From Solimonas sp040066175 (lineage in GTDB: Bacteria; Pseudomonadota; Gammaproteobacteria; Nevskiales; Nevskiaceae): a DNA stretch of 64,000 bases. Both the position numbers and the translations under genes were made by a program. Under the pieces are notes generated by a model. That model did no database searches and was not told where the DNA came from. It worked only from the letters and a program-made list of their open reading frames with translations. Below are positions 16,566-23,980 of this stretch, in pieces (position 1 is the stretch's first letter; the number at the start of each line of letters is the position of its first letter). Location: the NCBI RefSeq assembly GCF_040066175.1, contig NZ_JBEAAM010000017.1:1-64000 (forward strand). Direction: 5' to 3'.

Positions 16566-18338
16566 ATGAATCCGCGTACGGTCCTTGCCGAAAGCCCGCT
16601 GTTCCAGCGCCTGACGTCGGCCGCGCTCGATGCGCTCGCCGCACAGGCGGAGATCGTCGAGATCCCCAGCGGCAAGACCTTGTTCGAGCGCGGCACCGCG
16701 CCCGACAGCATCTACATCGTCGCCACCGGGCGTCTGTGCGCGGTGCTGCCCGACGGCGCCATCGCCGGCACCATCGGCCGCCTGGAACCGATCGGCGAGA
16801 TCGGCGCGCTGTCCGGCGAACCGCGCGTCGCCGCGGTGCATGCGGTGCGCGACAGCCTGCTGATCCGCATTCCGGCGAAGCACCTGTACGAGGTCGTCAC
16901 GCGCCACCCGGATGCGCTCGCCGAGATGACGCGCGTGATCATCCAGCGCCTGCGCCAGAATCAGCGCACGCAGCGGCTGGAGCACCAGCGCCGGCTGCGC
17001 TGCCTGGCCATCGTCCCGGCGACGCCGGACGCCGACGCGCCGATGGTCGCGCGCCGGCTCGTGGAGGCGCTCGCGGCGGTGCGCGCGCCGATGCTGATCG
17101 ACGCGCAGACCGTGGACCAGGCCCTCGGACCCGGCACGTCGCAGGCGCGCCTGGACAGCGGCGAGGCCAATCGCCGCCTCGTCGAGTTCCTCAACCGCGC
17201 GGAGATCGAGCGCGAATCCCTGATGTATCTGGCCGGCCCGCATGCCGACCCGTGGGCGCGGCGCTGCATGCGTCAGGCCGACCGCATCCTGTTCGTCGTC
17301 GATGCCGCGGCGCCGGCGACCGTGACGCCGATGGTCGATGAACTGCGCCGCTGCGGTGCGCGGGCACCGGTCGAGGTGATCGTGATCCGTCCCGAGGGGC
17401 AGTCCGGCGGTCCGGTGCTGCACTGGCGCGATCACGTCGGCGCCCAGGCGCACTACTTCGTGCGCCGCGACCACGCCGGCGATTTCGCCAGTCTCGCGCG
17501 CCAGCTGACCGGCCGTGGCCTCGGCCTGGTGCTCGGCGGCGGCGGGGCGCGCGGCTTCGCGCACATCGGACTGATCCGTGCGCTGCACGAACTCGACATT
17601 CCGGTCGATATCGCCGGCGGCACCAGCATGGGCGCATTCTTCTCGGCGCTGGTCGCCTGCGGCTACGACCACAACGAGATCCTGCACATCGCCCGCGAGA
17701 CCTTCGTCAAGACCAACCAGCTCAACGACTACCTGTTCCCGAGCGTCGCGCTGATCCGCGGCCGCAAGTTCGTGCGCCGCCTGCACGAGATCTTCGACGA
17801 CCGCCAGATCGAGGATCTGCGCAAACCCTTCTTCTGCATCTCCACGAACCTGACCCGAGGCCGCGCGGTGATGCACGACCGCGGCCCGGTGTATCTGTGG
17901 GTGGCGACGAGCATGGCGGTGCCCGGCGTGGCCCCGCCGGTGGTCTGGCACGGCGAGCTGCTGTGCGACGGCGCCGTCGTCAACAGCCTGCCGACCGACG
18001 TCATGCAGAGTCTGGAACGCGGGCCGATCATCGCCTCCGACGTCAGCACCGAGGGCGGCATCGCCGCTCCCGGCATCGAGGGCCCCGACCCCGAGGGGCT
18101 GTTCAATCTGAAGGGGGATGTCGAGAAGCCGCGCCTGTTCTCGATCATCTTCCGCACCGCGACGCTGACCAGCGAAAGCGGCACGGCGCAGCGCGCGGCG
18201 CGCGCCGACGTCTATCTGCGCATGCCGGTGACCGGTGTCGGCCTGTTCGACTGGAAGAAGCTCGACGAAGTCGTTGAGCGCGGCTACCGCCACGCCCTGG
18301 AACAGCTGCAGCCGGTGCGCGACAAGCTGCGCCTGTGA
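16566..18338 (+). CDS. Cyclic-nucleotide-binding patatin-like phospholipase (NTE/RssA type)
   Basis: A 590-residue protein. Residues 10-130 form a cyclic-nucleotide-binding-type beta-roll (IPSGKTLFERG, IGEIGALSGEPR). A central region of about 170 residues follows, and the patatin domain begins near 320. The oxyanion loop is GGGGARGFAHIG, the nucleophile Ser354 lies in GTSMG and the dyad Asp468 in CDGAVV, so the lysophospholipase or esterase site is intact. This layout is that of the neuropathy-target-esterase family. It starts 34 bases from the divergent YdbH gene; both act on membrane lipids. A weak inverted repeat after the stop may terminate transcription towards the convergent OmpA gene. 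Confidence 0.9.
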   Translation: MNPRTVLAESPLFQRLTSAALDALAAQAEIVEIPSGKTLFERGTAPDSIYIVATGRLCAVLPDGAIAGTIGRLEPIGEIGALSGEPRVAAVHAVRDSLLIRIPAKHLYEVVTRHPDALAEMTRVIIQRLRQNQRTQRLEHQRRLRCLAIVPATPDADAPMVARRLVEALAAVRAPMLIDAQTVDQALGPGTSQARLDSGEANRRLVEFLNRAEIERESLMYLAGPHADPWARRCMRQADRILFVVDAAAPATVTPMVDELRRCGARAPVEVIVIRPEGQSGGPVLHWRDHVGAQAHYFVRRDHAGDFASLARQLTGRGLGLVLGGGGARGFAHIGLIRALHELDIPVDIAGGTSMGAFFSALVACGYDHNEILHIARETFVKTNQLNDYLFPSVALIRGRKFVRRLHEIFDDRQIEDLRKPFFCISTNLTRGRAVMHDRGPVYLWVATSMAVPGVAPPVVWHGELLCDGAVVNSLPTDVMQSLERGPIIASDVSTEGGIAAPGIEGPDPEGLFNLKGDVEKPRLFSIIFRTATLTSESGTAQRAARADVYLRMPVTGVGLFDWKKLDEVVERGYRHALEQLQPVRDKLRL

Positions 18339-18342
18339 GCAA

Positions 18343-18364
18343 CCCCGCGGCCTGCGCCACGGGG
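18343..18364. terminator. Inverted repeat between convergent genes
   Basis: CCCCG at 18343-18347 pairs with CGGGG at 18360-18364; three more pairs form inside after one mismatch, around a CTGC loop. It lies between the patatin gene and the convergent OmpA gene, where a bidirectional terminator would be expected. No T-run is present, so this is a modest call. Confidence 0.4.
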
Positions 18365-18387
18365 CTGATCAACCGATCCGCTGCGGC

Positions 18388-19590
18388 CTACTCGGTCAGG
18401 ACGCGGAACTCGACGCGGCGGTTGAGGCCGCGGCCCTCCTCGGTGTCGTTGTCGGCGATCGGGTTGCGCTTGCCGTGACCGACCGCTTCCAGGCGGTTGC
18501 CGGGAATGCCGCGGTCGATGAGGTAGTTGCGCACCGAGGCGGCACGCGCCAGCGACAGCTGCTGGTTGTAGGCGTCCGAGCCCTGCGCATCGGTGTTGCC
18601 GATGATCTCCAGGCGCAGATCGGGCTGGCTGCGCAGGCCGATGGCGACCCGGTCGAGCACCACGCGCGCGTCACGCGTGAGCTTGGCCGACGCAAATTCG
18701 AAATGCACCGACTTGAGCACGGTCACGGTCTGCGCCTCGGACACGCAGCCGGTGATGTCCACCTTGAAGCCGGGTGGCGTATCCGGGCAGGCGTCTTCCG
18801 CATTGGGTATGCCGTCGCCGTCCTGGTCGAGCGGGCAGCCGGCGGCATCGACGGCCACGCCGGCCGCTGTGCCGGGGCACTGGTCCTGGGTATCGAGCAC
18901 ACCGTCGCCGTCGCTGTCGCCGATCGCCGTGACCGCCTGCAGCGGGCAGCCGCGCGCATCCACCGGCGTGCCGAACGGCGTGCCCGGGCAGTCGTCCTGG
19001 GTATCGACGACGCCGTCGTGGTCGTCGTCGATCTCGCCGAAGCGGCGCAGCGGTTTCTCCTGTGCGGCGCCGAACGAATAGAGCAGGCCCAGATTCAGCC
19101 GTGCGTCGTAGAGCACGTCCGCGCCGGCGTAGGTGTCGTTGTTGAAGATCGCGTAATAACGCGCTTCGGCGCGCAGCTGCAGGCTGTTGCCGCCGGCCTG
19201 GGCGCCGATGCCGGCGTCCAGATAGGGGGACAGTTCCTCGTCGGTGCCGTAGTCCTCCCAGAAGCTGCCGAGACCGCCGAGCACGAACCAGCCCAGGCGC
19301 GGACTGCCGCGCAGGTAGCGCAGGTCCAGGCCGACGCCGTAGCCGGCATCGCGGCCGCTGCCATCGCTGAGATCCGTGCGCTGGCCGAATACATTCAGCT
19401 CCAGGCTCAGGCGCCGGCTCATCGGGCTGCCGTAGAGGATGTGGAAGCCGGCGCCGTCGTCGGTGCCGCGGGCGCTGTCCGGCAGCACGTAGCTGCCCAT
19501 CAGGCCGACGTAGTTCGGCGGCGCGTCGGCGGAGGCGCTCGCGCTCGTGGCCAGAATCAGCGCCACCGCTGCGCAGGTGATTCGCATCAT
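18388..19590 (-). CDS. OmpA-family protein with TSP3 calcium-binding repeats (copy 1)
   Basis: A 400-residue outer-membrane protein. Signal peptide to about residue 22 (ILATSASASADA), then an eight-strand-type beta-barrel domain (about 25-200), three thrombospondin type-3 repeats (DDDHDGVVDTQDDCPGTP, DSDGDGVLDTQDQCPGTA, DQDGDGIPNAEDACPDTP) that should bind calcium, and a C-terminal OmpA peptidoglycan-binding domain (about 290-400) with the motif NDTEEGRGLNRRVEF. The protein should tie the outer membrane to the cell wall. A closely related paralogue lies directly upstream on the same strand, but each copy has its own promoter-like element. Two consecutive Met codons make the exact start uncertain by one residue. 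Confidence 0.92.
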   Translation of the reverse strand: MMRITCAAVALILATSASASADAPPNYVGLMGSYVLPDSARGTDDGAGFHILYGSPMSRRLSLELNVFGQRTDLSDGSGRDAGYGVGLDLRYLRGSPRLGWFVLGGLGSFWEDYGTDEELSPYLDAGIGAQAGGNSLQLRAEARYYAIFNNDTYAGADVLYDARLNLGLLYSFGAAQEKPLRRFGEIDDDHDGVVDTQDDCPGTPFGTPVDARGCPLQAVTAIGDSDGDGVLDTQDQCPGTAAGVAVDAAGCPLDQDGDGIPNAEDACPDTPPGFKVDITGCVSEAQTVTVLKSVHFEFASAKLTRDARVVLDRVAIGLRSQPDLRLEIIGNTDAQGSDAYNQQLSLARAASVRNYLIDRGIPGNRLEAVGHGKRNPIADNDTEEGRGLNRRVEFRVLTE

Positions 19591-19655
19591 CTCGGGGGTC
19601 CCCCAGTTCGTTCGCTCTGTTGCGTCCCGCGCTGCGTCCGCGGGGCGTGGGTGCG

Positions 19656-19672
19656 CCTATCTTAAGCGACTT
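19656..19672 (-). promoter_or_regulatory. Promoter-like element of OmpA copy 1
   Basis: On the minus strand this reads AAGTCGCTTAAGATAGG, with TAAGAT as a likely -10 hexamer about 70 bases before the start codon. A 14-of-17 match lies at the same distance before the OmpA paralogue (20921-20937), which supports a shared promoter or regulator site. No obvious -35 hexamer is seen. Confidence 0.5.
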
Positions 19673-19678
19673 GCCCCG

Positions 19679-20863
19679 TCAGTCGGCCAGCACGCGGAAC
19701 TCGACGCGGCGGTTCTGGGCGCGGCCCTCCTCAGTGTCGTTGTCGGCGATCGGGTAGCGCTCGCCGTGGCCGGCCGTGTCCATCCGGCGCGGCGAGATGC
19801 CACGGCTGATCAGATAGTTGCGCACCGAGGCGGCGCGCGCGATCGACAGCTGCATGTTGTAGGCATCGCTGCCCAGCGCGTCGGTGTTGCCGATGATCTC
19901 CACGCGCAGGTCGGGCTGGTTGCGCAGGCCCTCGGCGACGCGGTCGAGCACCTCGCGCGCTGCGTCCTTGAGCACCGCCGAGTCGAACGCGAAGTGCACC
20001 GACTTGAGCACGATGACGGTCTGCTCGCCGGAGATGCAGCCGCTGGCGTCCACGCGGAAGCCCGGTGGCGTGTGCGGGCAGGCGTCCTGGGCGTTGGGCA
20101 CGCCGTCGCCGTCCTCGTCGAGCGGGCAGCCGGCCGCATCGACCGCGCTGCCGGCGGGCGTGCCGGGGCACTGGTCGAGGTCGTCGGGCACGCCGTCGCC
20201 ATCGCTGTCGCCGGGGGCGGCGGCCTGCAGCGGGCAGCCCTTCGCATCGACCGACAGTCCGAACGGCGTGCCGGGGCAGGCGTCGATGTCGTCGGTGACG
20301 CCGTCCTGGTCGGCATCGCCGATCGGCGGGGCGATGCCCAGGCTGTACTGCACGCCGAAATTGATGCGTGCGTCATAGACGACGTCGTCGTCGGGATAGA
20401 AGTCGCGGTTGAGGATCGCGTAGTAGCGCGCCTCGGCGCGCGCCTTGAGCCGGCCCTCGCCGACCAGGATGCCGAGGCCGACGTTGGCGAACGGCGAAAA
20501 CTTCTGGTCGGTGTAGATGTCTTCCCAGGTGCTGCCGAGGCCGCCGAGCGCGAACACGCCGAACATCGGCGTGCCGCGCAGATAGCGCAGGCCCAGGCCG
20601 AGCCCGTAGCCGACATCGTGGCCGCCGCCGCCTTCCAGTTCCATGCGCTGGCCGAAGGCGTCCAGTTCCATGCTCAGGCGCTTGCCGACCGGCCGGCCAT
20701 AGACCAGCTGCCAGCCATAGCCGTTGTCGTAACCGCGCGCATCGTCGGGGATGATGTAGCTGCCCATCGCGCTGACGTAGTCGTCACGCTCGTCGCCGGC
20801 CGCGGCCGTGGCGGACAGGGTGGCGAGCAGCAGGGCCAGTGCAGCGCGGGAGGCTCGGTTCAT
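19679..20863 (-). CDS. OmpA-family protein with TSP3 calcium-binding repeats (copy 2)
   Basis: A 394-residue paralogue of the gene that follows it, with the same order of parts: signal peptide (ALALLLATLSATAAAG), beta-barrel domain, three TSP3 repeats (DADQDGVTDDIDACPGTP, DSDGDGVPDDLDQCPGTP, DEDGDGVPNAQDACPHTP) and a C-terminal OmpA peptidoglycan-binding domain ending NDTEEGRAQNRRVEFRVLAD. The C-terminal halves of the two copies are nearly identical while the barrels differ more, so after a tandem duplication the exposed part has diverged. The start is divergent from the prolyl oligopeptidase gene, with a 105-base shared upstream region. Confidence 0.92.
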   Translation of the reverse strand: MNRASRAALALLLATLSATAAAGDERDDYVSAMGSYIIPDDARGYDNGYGWQLVYGRPVGKRLSMELDAFGQRMELEGGGGHDVGYGLGLGLRYLRGTPMFGVFALGGLGSTWEDIYTDQKFSPFANVGLGILVGEGRLKARAEARYYAILNRDFYPDDDVVYDARINFGVQYSLGIAPPIGDADQDGVTDDIDACPGTPFGLSVDAKGCPLQAAAPGDSDGDGVPDDLDQCPGTPAGSAVDAAGCPLDEDGDGVPNAQDACPHTPPGFRVDASGCISGEQTVIVLKSVHFAFDSAVLKDAAREVLDRVAEGLRNQPDLRVEIIGNTDALGSDAYNMQLSIARAASVRNYLISRGISPRRMDTAGHGERYPIADNDTEEGRAQNRRVEFRVLAD

Positions 20864-20920
20864 CGGTTACCCCAGGTGGATCGCGTCTTCCGACTGCGGT
20901 CTCGCCGCCGGTCGGCCTGC

Positions 20921-20937
20921 CCTATATTACGCAACTT
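20921..20937 (-). promoter_or_regulatory. Promoter-like element of OmpA copy 2
   Basis: On the minus strand this reads AAGTTGCGTAATATAGG, with TAATAT as likely -10 hexamer about 61 bases before the start codon. It matches the element before OmpA copy 1 at 14 of 17 positions. The same stretch lies 32 bases before the divergent oligopeptidase start and could also serve that gene. Confidence 0.5.
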
Positions 20938-20968
20938 CCTCATTGCCGCAGCCTCGTAACGGCCCGAC

Positions 20969-23125
20969 ATGCTCCGCCGATCGCTCGTTCTCGCCCTGGT
21001 TCTGTCGATGACGATGACCACCGTGCCGGCGCGCGCGCAGCGCCTCTCCTATCCGCAGGCACCGCGCGGCCCGGTCGTGGACGACTATTTCGGCACGAAG
21101 GTGGCCGATCCCTACCGCGGGCTCGAAGACGTCGATGCCCCGGCCACGCGCGCCTGGGTCGAGGCGCAGAACGCCCTGAGCCTGCCGCTGCTCGCCGGCC
21201 TGCCCGAGCGCGAGGCGATCCGCCAGCGCCTGACCCAGCTGTGGAACTACGAACGCTACGGCCTGGTGCACAAGGTCGCCGGCCGCTACTTCTACGCGAA
21301 GAACGACGGCTTGCAGAACCAGTCCGTGCTCTACGTGCAGGACGGCCGGGATGGCGCGCCGCGCGCCCTGCTCGACCCCAATCTGCTCGCCGCCGACGGC
21401 ACGGTCGCGCTGACCGACTACGAAGTCTCGCCGGACGGCCGCTGGCTGGCCTACGCGACCGCGGCTGCCGGTTCGGACTGGAACGAGATCCGCGTGCGCG
21501 GCGTCGCCGACGCCAAGGACCAGGACGAGGTCCTGCGCCGCATCAAGTTTTCGAGCATCGCGTGGACCCGGGATGCGAAGGGCTTTTTCTATTCCCGTTA
21601 CCCCGATCCGCCGCAGGGCGGCAGCGGCGGCACCTTCGACGATCTCGCCCAGCAGAAGCTCTACTACCACCGCGTCGGCACGCCGCAGTCGGAGGACCTG
21701 CTGGTCTATGCGGTGCCGGAGGAGCCAAAGTGGGGTTACGTGCCCAAGGTCACCGAGGATGGCCGCTATCTGGTCATCACGATCTGGCGCGGTTCGGCCA
21801 ATGAGTACCGCGTGCACGTCCGCGATCTGGGCGATCCGCTGCAGCCGCGCCTGGATGGGCCGGTGCTCAAGCTGGTGGACGCCTTCGAGGCCGAGTACGC
21901 GCTGATCGGCAACGTCGGCCCGCGCCTGTACTTCCGCACCAGCCTCGGCGTCGAGCGCGGCCGCATCGTCGCGGTCGATCTGGACCAGCCCGCGCGCGAA
22001 CACTGGGTCACCGTCGTGCCGGAACAGGCCGACACGCTGCAGCACGCGCTGTTCGCCGGCGACGGCATCGTCGCGCTGTACATGCGCGATGCGACGTCAC
22101 GGCTGCGCCGCTACGCACTGGACGGCAAGCCGGCCGGCGAGATCGCGCTGCCGGGCCTGGGCAGCGTGCCGGACCTGTCGCTGGGCGGCGTGCAGATCAG
22201 CGGCCACCCGGGCGACGACGAGCTGTTCTATTCCTACACCTCGTTCAGCCAGCCGGCGACCAACTACGTCCACGACCTCGCGCGCAACGAAGGCCGCGTG
22301 CTGCAACCGCTCAGGCTCGCCTTCGAGCCGTCCGACTATGTCACCGAGCAGGTGTTCTATCCGTCGGTGGACGGCACGAGGATCCCGATGTTCATCACCT
22401 ACAAGAAGGGCCTGAAGCGCGACAACGACAACCCGACGCATCTGTACGGCTACGGCGGCTTCGAGATCTCGCTGACCCCGAGTTTCTCGGTGCCCAACCT
22501 GGTGTGGATGGAGCGCGGTGGTGTGTTCGCGCAGGCCAATCTGCGCGGCGGCGGCGAATACGGCCGCGCCTGGCACGAGGCGGGGACGAAGGAACGCAAG
22601 CAGAACGTGTTCGACGACTTCGCCGCGGCGGCGAAGTACCTGATCAGCAACGGCTGGACGCGCTCGCGCCACCTGGCGATCAGCGGCCGTTCCAACGGCG
22701 GCCTGCTGGTCGGCGCGACGCTCAACCAGCATCCGGGGCTGTTCGCCGCCGCGCTGCCGGCGGTCGGCGTGATGGACATGCTGCGCTATCACCGCTTCAC
22801 GATCGGCTGGGCCTGGGCCGGCGACTACGGCACCGCGGAGACGAAGGAAGGTTTCGACTACCTGCGCCGCTACTCGCCGCTGCACAACGTCCGCAAGGGC
22901 ACGAAGTATCCGGCGGTGCTGGTGACGACGGCCGATCACGATGACCGCGTCGTCCCGGGCCACTCGTACAAGTACACCGCGGCGCTGCAGGCCGCGCAGG
23001 CCGGCGACAAGCCGATCCTGATCCGCATCGACGTCAAGGCCGGCCACGGTGCCGGCAAGCCGGTCGGCAAGCTGATCGAGGAGGAAGCCGACAAGCTCGC
23101 GTTCATGGATCACTACACGCGCTGA
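20969..23125 (+). CDS. Secreted prolyl oligopeptidase (S9A family)
   Basis: A 718-residue serine peptidase. Signal peptide MLRRSLVLALVLSMTMTTVP is cleaved near ARA, so the enzyme is periplasmic. The N-terminal POP signature YPQAPRGPVVDDYFGTKVAD leads into a seven-blade beta-propeller (about 80-440) that filters substrates. The catalytic domain carries Ser575 in GRSNGG, the Asp in TADHDDRVVP and the His in GHGAGKP. It should cut short peptides after proline. It is divergent from OmpA copy 2 and is followed by two hairpins, so it is probably monocistronic. Together with the POT and M2 genes it adds to a peptide-scavenging capacity. Confidence 0.93.
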   Translation: MLRRSLVLALVLSMTMTTVPARAQRLSYPQAPRGPVVDDYFGTKVADPYRGLEDVDAPATRAWVEAQNALSLPLLAGLPEREAIRQRLTQLWNYERYGLVHKVAGRYFYAKNDGLQNQSVLYVQDGRDGAPRALLDPNLLAADGTVALTDYEVSPDGRWLAYATAAAGSDWNEIRVRGVADAKDQDEVLRRIKFSSIAWTRDAKGFFYSRYPDPPQGGSGGTFDDLAQQKLYYHRVGTPQSEDLLVYAVPEEPKWGYVPKVTEDGRYLVITIWRGSANEYRVHVRDLGDPLQPRLDGPVLKLVDAFEAEYALIGNVGPRLYFRTSLGVERGRIVAVDLDQPAREHWVTVVPEQADTLQHALFAGDGIVALYMRDATSRLRRYALDGKPAGEIALPGLGSVPDLSLGGVQISGHPGDDELFYSYTSFSQPATNYVHDLARNEGRVLQPLRLAFEPSDYVTEQVFYPSVDGTRIPMFITYKKGLKRDNDNPTHLYGYGGFEISLTPSFSVPNLVWMERGGVFAQANLRGGGEYGRAWHEAGTKERKQNVFDDFAAAAKYLISNGWTRSRHLAISGRSNGGLLVGATLNQHPGLFAAALPAVGVMDMLRYHRFTIGWAWAGDYGTAETKEGFDYLRRYSPLHNVRKGTKYPAVLVTTADHDDRVVPGHSYKYTAALQAAQAGDKPILIRIDVKAGHGAGKPVGKLIEEEADKLAFMDHYTR

Positions 23126-23156
23126 TCGGCGCGCGCGCCGATTGGCGCCAGCGCCA
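23125..23156. terminator. Two adjacent hairpins after the oligopeptidase
   Basis: Bases 23125-23142 form a perfect 18-base palindrome beginning in the stop codon. It is followed at once by 23143-23156, with TGGCG and CGCCA arms around a CCAG loop. The pair probably marks the 3-prime end of the oligopeptidase mRNA. There is no T-run. Confidence 0.5.
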
Positions 23157-23160
23157 GCGT

Positions 23161-23174
23161 TGAACGACCGTTCA
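23161..23174. promoter_or_regulatory. Palindrome TGAACG-AC-CGTTCA
   Basis: A perfect 6-2-6 palindrome, TGAACGACCGTTCA, 67 bases before the TetR start. Spacing and symmetry are those of a TetR-family half-site pair, but the sequence differs from the two operators that follow it, so it may be recognised by another regulator of fatty-acid genes. Confidence 0.45.
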
Positions 23175-23183
23175 GCCATGCGA

Positions 23184-23199
23184 CATACGCGGGCGTATG
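23184..23199. promoter_or_regulatory. Putative TetR operator O1
   Basis: CATACGC-GG-GCGTATG is a perfect palindrome with 7-base arms and a 2-base centre. A second near-copy lies 34 bases (about three helical turns) further on, just before the tetR gene. Two in-phase palindromes directly upstream of a TetR gene are the usual sign of autoregulation by two cooperating dimers. Confidence 0.7.
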
Positions 23200-23217
23200 G
23201 GTAGAGTGGGGTCTCTC

Positions 23218-23233
23218 CATACGCCCGCGCATG
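23218..23233. promoter_or_regulatory. Putative TetR operator O2
   Basis: CATACGC-CC-GCGCATG repeats O1 with one mismatch in the right arm. It ends eight bases before the tetR start codon, so a bound repressor would block transcription or translation initiation. No Shine-Dalgarno sequence fits between it and ATG 23241, which hints at a leaderless or very short-leader transcript. Confidence 0.65.
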
Positions 23234-23240
23234 TCGCTGC

Positions 23241-23939
23241 ATGAAGTCCGTCGCCGCCGCAACCGAGGCTCGCCAGAACCTGACCGTCGAGGATTGGGCG
23301 CGGGCCGCCCTCGACGCGATGGCCAGCGGCGGACTGGAGGCGGTGGCGGTCGAGCCGCTGGCGCGCCGGCTCGGCGTCACCAAGGGCAGTTTCTACTGGC
23401 ATTTCGCCAACCGCGAGGCGCTGCTGCGCGCGGCGCTGGCGCTGTGGGAGCGGCGTGAGACCGAGGACGTGCTCGCCCGCGTCGGCGACGAGCCGGACCC
23501 GTACCGGCGCATCGTCAAGGTGTTCCAGGAAGCCAACGCCGGCTATCGCTCGGGACGCCTGTACCTGGCGATCGCCGCCGCCGAGGATCACCCGCTGGTC
23601 AGCGAGTTCGTGCGTCGCGTGTCGGAGCGGCGCATGGCCTATCTGGTCGAGTGCTACGAGGCGCTCGGCTTCGAGCCGGCGCGCGCACAGCACTGGGCGC
23701 GCTTCGCCTACGCGACCTTCATGGGCAACCTGCAGATCCGCCGCGACACGCCGGAGCTGATGCCCACCGGCGCGGCGTTCAACGAATACCTGAAGCTGAT
23801 GATCAAGACGCTCATTCCGCGCGGTGAGGGATCGAGCTTTGCGAGTGCCAGTGGCACGCGCATCGATCCCGAACGCCCGGCCATGGATGGCCGGGCCGCG
23901 CCGGCGGATGGAGATGATGTCGCGCCAGGGACGGCGTAG
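23241..23939 (+). CDS. TetR-family regulator, likely of fatty-acid oxidation
   Basis: A 232-residue TetR repressor. The DNA-binding helix-turn-helix lies at about residues 37-56 (VEPLARRLGVTKGSFYWHFA); the rest is the helical ligand domain. The gene stands directly before fadE (41-base gap) and has two palindromic operators upstream, so it probably represses itself and fadE until an acyl-CoA or fatty acid releases it. The last 30 or so residues are odd: they are rich in Ala, Gly and Asp and are encoded by a hairpin-forming repeat-like stretch that reads RPAMDGRA, which looks like intergenic sequence taken into the coding frame. ATG 23241 fits the start of the conserved domain. Confidence 0.88.
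   Translation: MKSVAAATEARQNLTVEDWARAALDAMASGGLEAVAVEPLARRLGVTKGSFYWHFANREALLRAALALWERRETEDVLARVGDEPDPYRRIVKVFQEANAGYRSGRLYLAIAAAEDHPLVSEFVRRVSERRMAYLVECYEALGFEPARAQHWARFAYATFMGNLQIRRDTPELMPTGAAFNEYLKLMIKTLIPRGEGSSFASASGTRIDPERPAMDGRAAPADGDDVAPGTA
23876..23895. repeat. REP-like hairpin inside the end of the TetR gene
   Basis: CCCGGCCAT and ATGGCCGGG form a perfect 9-base stem around a GG centre. A smaller hairpin (GTGCCA-G-TGGCAC, 23845-23857) lies just before it. The stretch encodes the unusual C-terminal tail of the TetR protein and resembles an intergenic repeat rather than a protein domain. No second copy is seen in this window. Confidence 0.45.
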
Positions 23940-23980
23940 ATCCCCTGGCCGAATGTGACCCGAGTACTTTGGAGACTGTC

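Noticed and set aside
23231..23458. Short open frame starting just before the TetR gene
   Set aside because: It overlaps the TetR gene in another frame and has the Arg/Gly-rich composition of a shadow frame.
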